DNA of 64,000 nucleotides from Allium sativum (Eukaryota > Streptophyta > Magnoliopsida > Asparagales > Amaryllidaceae), in assembly GCA_030737875.1 (NCBI GenBank), contig CM060922.1:306581456-306645455 (forward strand), read 5' to 3'. How positions within the stretch are numbered: the stretch's first letter is position 1; every line of letters starts with the position of its first letter. Below the pieces are notes generated by a model that saw only the letters and a list, made by a program, of their open reading frames with translations, made no database searches and was not told where the DNA came from. The position numbers and the translations under genes are program-made. Positions 58,795 to 64,000 of the stretch are shown in pieces.

Positions 58795-58875
58795 GAGATG
58801 GGAGGAATAAATTGCTAATTAAGATGGGAGGAATAAATTGCTAATTAAGATGAGAGGAATAATTGCTAATTAATT
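58795..58875. repeat. Minisatellite upstream of LARD2 TATA box
   Basis: Three units of about 27 bp built on GAGGAATAAATTGCTAATTA, the last one slightly shorter. Confidence 0.8.
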
Positions 58876-58927
58876 GGCCCATATATGCATATACTGGATT
58901 AGGGTTTTAGGTTGGCAATCTATCTCC

Positions 58928-58936
58928 TATAAATAT
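58928..58936 (+). promoter_or_regulatory. TATA box of LARD2 LTR
   Basis: TATAAATAT, preceded by a unique stretch and followed by CCATGTAATC. Position and flanks resemble those of LARD1. Confidence 0.5.
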
Positions 58937-59438
58937 CCATGTAATCTCATTGTAAAGGATCATCCTGGAATCAATAAAGTCTTCTTTTTTTTCTTTTTTC
59001 TGTATTTTTTATCAATTAGTGTTGTCTACACAATTAGATTTGGTAGAAAACTATTTGTATTTTGCACTTATTTTCATTAGCGATTTACCGTCTGATTAGA
59101 TTCAACGATAATCCTAATTTTATTTCCTGTTTGTTATTTTAATTTCTTCAATTACAATTTCTGTTCTTTCTACTGCTTCCTTAGGTTAATTGGATTGAAT
59201 ACAGATTGATTAGATTCAGATCTGATTCAATTCAATAATAGTGTAATTGCAGTGTCAATTTCGTTTGCTTTCAAAACCAACCTCGAAGATTTGTCTAACT
59301 CGCCCAAGAAATTATATAAATAATTTAATTTAATTTAATTTACCTCCCTGTGATTCGACCTGCATACTACACGATCTGTGCGCTTGTAGAATTTATTTTA
59401 AATTTCGCGCTTTTCTATTTCATAGGAAAGCGTCCATC

Positions 59439-60372
59439 AGGCATAAAATGGTAATAGAGTAGGGTAGTTCATGGGGATGTCCTTTTTCTCTAGAAGCTTG
59501 TAAGGGATAAACTAGGGACATATTGGTAATTGAAAGATATATGTCCATTGCATGCACCCCAACTGTCTAAGGGAAGTCTTAAGCGACATCGTGTCCTACC
59601 GGGTAACATCAGTTAAGTAGTAGCATTTGCAATACTACTTTTCATATTACAAATGAGAGAATAGAATAAAGAACGTTAATGTACTAGGACGGGGTCTGAA
59701 AGGGCTAGTGGTCTGCCTCAGGGTTATAAGAGATCGTAAGAATCCACCTTTAATACAACCATAAGTGACCGAGAATGCCACCTCGTTGGGTCTTTACCCT
59801 AAAAACACTAATTTGCGATTGACTTAGGTATCCACCCCATTGCTTAGATGCTTATGTTGTGTGAATCTTGTGTGTTGAATATACATACCTTGACATGTGT
59901 AACCTCCTAAAAATATAGGGTGTGGACATTAAATAACACTATATTCCAGTCACACATAACTTTATGTTCTGACCCCTCTCCTTAACATCCAACAGGTCAG
60001 TAGATGGGGTAAAAGCCATGGATGAAGTCATGATTGAAGCCAGTGAAGAAGACAAAGTTGTTATGTTATTATTAGAAGTTATTTCTTTACTTCTTTCAGA
60101 TCTTATGAGAACGAACTATTTAATGTACTTATAAAACAGGTGTAATTGTGACTATTGTATTTATCAGATATTGAAATAATGGTACATCTTATTTGAATAT
60201 TATATTTTCTCTTTCCACTGTGTGAGATTTCCATTCGAAGTATATGTCATTATTATCTATGCAAACGAAATCATTACAGGAACCAATGACCCGTTTAGAA
60301 TGGCTTTAAGTTTTCTTGGGCCTTTTCTAGGTCGAAACTTAGGCCTATTCAGGGCGGCTTATGACACTGTCA
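59439..60372 (+). mobile_element. LTR A remnant, right end
   Basis: It matches 22063-22982 in order, including AGTAGGGTAGTTCATGGGGA and CTAGAAGCTTGTAAGGG, then ends at GGCGGCTTATGACA. The stem-loop at 59956-59970 has one stem base changed. No primer site follows, so it is a solo or truncated 3' LTR end. Confidence 0.82.
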
Positions 60373-60521
60373 TCACGACCTGTTGTTATTACTTATTAAC
60401 TAAGTTCTCCTAATTAAGGTTTATTAATAAGTTCTCTTTACATTTACTATAACCCATGCAATAACTCAACTTGTCCCTAGGACAAGCCTACCTATCATAT
60501 TACATTCACACTAATGTAATT
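60373..60521. other. Short unassigned gap
   Basis: AT-rich sequence between the LTR A remnant and LTR C2. I see no feature in it. Confidence 0.4.
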
Positions 60522-62153
60522 AATTATAATAGGTTATATTCTCCATTCTTCACATTTTCCCTTGGTTTCTTAACATTAACCAAACTTTTACTGTTATAGC
60601 ATTCATTTTATTACTGTCTTGTATATTCTCATTATTTAAGGAAAATATTTCACATATCTTATTAGATTGATTAATGGAAAGACACAAAGATTCATTTCCA
60701 TAACGCACATAAATCAAGTTCCATAGTGGCAAGCTATTTCTTTTAATTTCGTCATGAACATGCATATATCTTTTTATTTGATTAGTGTGCAATACAGTAA
60801 AAGAATCCCTATTTCAAACTAATCATTTTTTCCTCTTCTTTTCTTGCAACTACATTCTTTGTATTTTTACCGTTATAGAAGTGTATCAAATTTTCTCAAA
60901 TCCATCTAACTCGGTCCACTACAAATTTCCCTTTTTTATTTTTTGAGTTTTATGTTATTAAAATTTCCGAATCACTGTAAATTTTTCCATACAAATTAGG
61001 CACATATACTCTTTTCCCAATATTCCCAATTTCACTATAATTTGACTTACAATATATCCAATTTTCCATTAAGCAAAAATTTCAGTAACATATTCATTTT
61101 TATTGTAAATCCCATAATTTCAGTATTACAGTTATTTATAATCCAAATAAAATAGATTTGAATAATAGTATATTCTTAACATTCATAGAAATAAATCATA
61201 TAGCGGTTACCACAATTTACTATTATTTAACATGTTAAGAATACTAGGGAATGCAAACAGTAAATATACCGTTATCCAAAAGGTATAAGTCTAAATCCAC
61301 TCACCTATGATCTTTCCAATCCTTGAATCTAATCCATATCTATGATTTCGTGGCCTTCTTAACTAAATCCAATATCAAACAACCACATATTTACAAATAT
61401 GATACTAAAAGAAGAGGAAAAGCAGAAAAGAAACCTAAATAAATCAGATTCTAGAACTTACCACACGTTAATCAGAATTCTGAACACTTATATTGCAAAT
61501 TTACATTACTTATCTTCAAATCTTGAATCAAAGTTTCCTAAAGCTAATTTTCTAATTTCTAAAAGATTTGGAGAGAAAAGAAAATGGCAGAGCCTTGGCA
61601 TTGTCTCAGAAAATATGAGTTTGAAGCTAGGCTCTGCTAGTATATTTATAGGTGTACATGAAAGTTTGGTCCATCGGATTTAACAATATAAAATCTGAAT
61701 TTTATAATTTAGAAAAACATGTCACTAGCCATGTAGATCTGACCTCGAGTGGGTCGACACATGGGTCGACCCACGGGGGGCCTAGGTCGACCCATCCTGG
61801 GTCTAAATGTGTATTTTCTGCCTTGCTTAAATTCTGCTTATCGTCAATTAATAACGCTTTATTTCTTATTAATATAGCATATCTGAATTATAATATTTTA
61901 TTTATAACTTATCTTTAAGTTTGATTTTCGAATTTATGCATGTATATACGCATACAACCTTTCAATTCCTTTTCCGTTAATATCTGCTTAATCAATGCAT
62001 TTAATAACGTTATCAATTAGGTGTTCTGTTCCTTTTAATGCAATCTAATTTCAAAGGCAGTTAATTTTCTTTTCATTTTCCATTATTATGCATTTATTAC
62101 TTTCTGCTCTTAAATTGCACTTTTTATCTCAACATTTGAATTTATGCGTGTAT
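60522..62153 (-). mobile_element. LTR C2, minus strand, interrupted
   Basis: It is parallel to 13552-15150, including TATA (61641-61650), a GTCGAC cluster (61753-61791) and the GAG|GTAAAT-like leader. On the + strand it stops at ATGCGTGTATATG (about 62144-62154), where a forward copy of the same family begins. The missing start, with the tRNA-like segment, would lie on the far side of that insertion. Confidence 0.8.
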
Positions 62154-62386
62154 ATGTAACACCCCACATTTTTAATTAAAATAAAATTTGATAAGCTTTT
62201 AGAATTTGGTCACGAGATTAGCATCATTGCGTCCGTGGCGATATTCTAGTCAATTTAGACCTATGGATTCTAGAAAATAGATTTAAAATGAATGGGATAC
62301 GTTTAAATGAAATATTATAACAAACATGAAAAGGAGGTATAAGAAAAAAACAATGACCACCATTGTTTTTAGACTTGTTAACAAAA

Positions 62387-62459
62387 GCCTATATAGTCCA
62401 GTTGGTAAGAGCATGTGGCTTCCAAGAGAGTGGTGCAGGTTCGATCCCCATGGGCACCA
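62387..62459 (+). other. tRNA-Gly-like sequence in LTR C3
   Basis: A 73-nt segment keeps TAGTCCAGTTGGTAAGAGC (A-box region), an anticodon loop CTTCCAA that would read Gly (TCC), a GGTTCGATCCC B box and a terminal CACCA. The acceptor and T stems pair poorly, so it is tRNA-derived rather than a working tRNA gene. The 7-bp inverted repeat AACAATG/CATTGTT lies 20 bp upstream at 62349-62367 and is kept in C1. Confidence 0.65.
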
Positions 62460-62899
62460 TATTTTTTATTTTAGAGGAAACGGCTAAAATAATGCATATT
62501 TTAAAGAGAAAATATCTATACATATAAGGAAAATAATACATATAAGGGAATTCAAAAATGTATGTATACATGAATATGTAAGTATATGCATATATATATA
62601 TATGCAAATATATATATATACAAAGGAGAAATTCAAAATAGCCCTACAAATAATGAAAATAGGTAAGAATTAAATAACGGCATAACGTCATCTGAATTCT
62701 GAAAACAAAATAAAAGTAATGCATATATATACATGTGTAAAATGGGCATTTGAAGTTTTGTATACATATAAGAGATTATATGTAAATATAATATTTAAAT
62801 AAATCAAAGAAAGTATAACGGGATACTAATCAAACATCTAATTTAAAAAAATTGAAACAGTAATCATCGTTCCCAAAACCGCTAGCAGGACCCAGTGGA

Positions 62900-62937
62900 G
62901 TCGACCCACGTTTTCCTGGGTCGACCTATTGGTCGAC
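62900..62937. repeat. GTCGAC cluster, LTR C3
   Basis: GTCGAC at 62900, 62920 and 62932, with decayed GTTGAC and GTCAAC units just downstream, about 144 bp upstream of the TATA box. Confidence 0.75.
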
Positions 62938-63080
62938 CCACCCATAGAGGGGTTGACCTAGGGGTCAACCCACCCCAGATCTGGGCAGATTCATTCAATG
63001 AGTTTGGACTGTTTTTCCAACCATATCCGTTGCTGACTCCGCGCTGCGTGTACAAGATCATATCCACTTCCTTAAACACC

Positions 63081-63089
63081 TATAAATAG
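63081..63089 (+). promoter_or_regulatory. TATA box of LTR C3
   Basis: TATAAATAG, followed by GCTAGCAGAGCC. It matches the minus-strand boxes in C1 and C2. Confidence 0.6.
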
Positions 63090-63902
63090 GCTAGCAGAGC
63101 CTAGCCTAAATCTAATATTTTCTGAGAGGCTGCCTAAGCTCTGTCATTCTTCTTTCTCCTCAAATCTCTTCAGAAAAATAGAATAATTAGTCAAAGGAGA
63201 TTATGATTCAAGATCTAGGGGAAAAGAATGTATATCTACAAGTGGGTGTTCAGGATTTTGTTCAAAGTGAGGTAAATTCTTGGATCTGGTTAATTTAAAT
63301 TTTTCTTCTTTCTTCCCTTTTCTTTTAGTCTGAGAATTGTGAATCCATGGTTAATTAGGTTCTAGATTCAGTTAGGGGAGCCATGAAAACTAGATCTAGA
63401 CCAGATTCATGAGTTGGAAAGCTATTAGGTGAGTGGATCTAAGTTAGGCCTTTTTGATAATGGTATATTTATTGTTTGGCATTCCCCATTAATACGTATG
63501 ATTAATCTGTTGAACTGTAAACCTGCTGAAATATATAAATATGCTGAAATGTAAATCTACTGAAATGTATAAACTTGTTAAAATATGTGGAAAGGATTAC
63601 TGTTCTATATATACATGTTCCAATAACTTGTTAATTGGATATTGTAAGTTAAGTTACAGTAAAATTGGGAATAATTGTAATGTTGTATAAGACCCATTTT
63701 CCATTAATCATCTGTCCGCGTTGGAAGTTACTGTAAATGTTGTAATTAGGAAATTTACAATGAACATGAATATTTGTTAAGAATATTATGATGCCAAAAG
63801 ATTGTAAATAAGAATTATAGTGAAACTTTAAGGAATGAATATGCCTAAATTTACAGTAAAATAGAAAATTGTTACCATGCCTAGGCACGAGGTCAAATTC
63901 TA

Positions 63903-63966
63903 CTTGTGGTAGAAGTCTGCATGGAACCACCCGACAAATGGTTCCTGCGAATCCAACATTCACAAG
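63903..63966 (+). other. GC hairpin, LTR C3
   Basis: Outer stem CTTGTG/CACAAG around a TCTGCATGGAACCACCCG core, longer than in the other LTRs because of an insertion. A conserved AATGTGAGAGGTCTGGTG tail follows. A second copy, if present, is beyond the window or already lost. Confidence 0.55.
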
Positions 63967-64000
63967 TGGTTAATTTAATGTGAGAGGTCTGGTGCGTAAA

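Larger units (their letters stand above)
56905..59438 (+). mobile_element. LARD2, 3' part
   Basis: It starts inside a degenerate coding tail (56905-57045). AAGTGTGGGGGGG near 57049 and AAGTATGGGGGAAG near 57236 follow. The conserved module matching LARD1 is at 57480-57930, the block before the polypurine tract at 58325-58504 and the LTR after that. The 5' half is missing. Confidence 0.65.
58505..59438 (+). mobile_element. LARD2 3' LTR
   Basis: It follows GATAAGTGTGGGGG (58491-58504). It has a triple minisatellite at 58795-58875, TATAAATAT at 58928-58936 and a CTGTGATTCGACC...GTGCGCTTGTAG motif near the right end. It ends around GCGTCCATCA, where LTR A sequence starts. Confidence 0.6.
62154..64000 (+). 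mobile_element. LTR C3, forward, runs off window
   Basis: It starts TGTAACACCCCACATTTTT, with a tRNA-like segment (62387-62459), GTCGAC cluster (62900-62937), TATA box (63081), a possible donor GAG|GTAAAT at 63270-63277, and one GC hairpin (63903-63966) followed by AATGTGAGAGGTCTGGTG. The end and any interior lie outside the window. Confidence 0.82.

Noticed and set aside
62387..62459. Functional tRNA-Gly gene
   Set aside because: The acceptor and T stems do not pair properly and the segment is repeated inside an LTR family, so it is listed as tRNA-like only.

Overview
This is repeat-dense nuclear DNA from a flowering plant, probably an asterid-type dicot, though I cannot name the species. 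I see no ordinary host gene, rRNA, functional tRNA gene or organelle sequence. Almost the whole window is nested transposable elements, mostly Ty3/gypsy chromovirus-type LTR elements with very long LTRs. They start with TGTAAYAMCC and use an initiator tRNA-Met primer site. Decayed hAT, LINE and LARD-like elements make up the rest.

Layout. 1-722: right end of an LTR (F). 723-2697: broken hAT transposase-like gene (TTF zinc finger / DUF4371 type). About 2698-9267: LARD-like non-autonomous element (LARD1) with one asparagine-rich ORF. 9421-9509: hAT-like terminal fragment. 9560-13556: dead LINE. 13552-19793: minus-strand non-autonomous LTR element (C1). 19795-28434: decayed element A. 28435-37954: element B, better preserved but with several stops. 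37955-56904: element E, with an LTR of about 6.1 kb around only about 1 kb of non-coding interior. 42240-53233: element D, minus strand, complete, nested inside the left LTR of E and flanked by a perfect TGACT duplication. 56905-59438: second LARD fragment (LARD2). 59439-60372: LTR A remnant. 60522-64000: two LTR C copies in opposite orientation, the second running off the window.

Insertion order: E landed in the 3' LTR of B, and D landed in E. D encodes gag with two zinc knuckles, protease, reverse transcriptase, RNase H, integrase and a chromodomain-like tail. Two small deletions and one stop break it. E, C1 and the LARDs carry no enzymes and would need them in trans.

The most interesting signal is non-coding. 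LTRs that differ in most of their sequence share an ordered set of small parts: a cluster of GTCGAC palindromes 80-145 bp upstream of the TATA box; a possible splice donor shortly after it; a pair of GC-rich hairpins about 0.8-1.4 kb downstream of the TATA box with compensating stem changes; and a small stem-loop 265-430 bp before the LTR end, whose stem differs between families but still pairs, usually followed by a polypyrimidine-CAG. E lacks the GTCGAC cluster but has its own structured unit in three copies. Together these suggest a structured, possibly spliced, long LTR leader. I do not recognise it as a described element.
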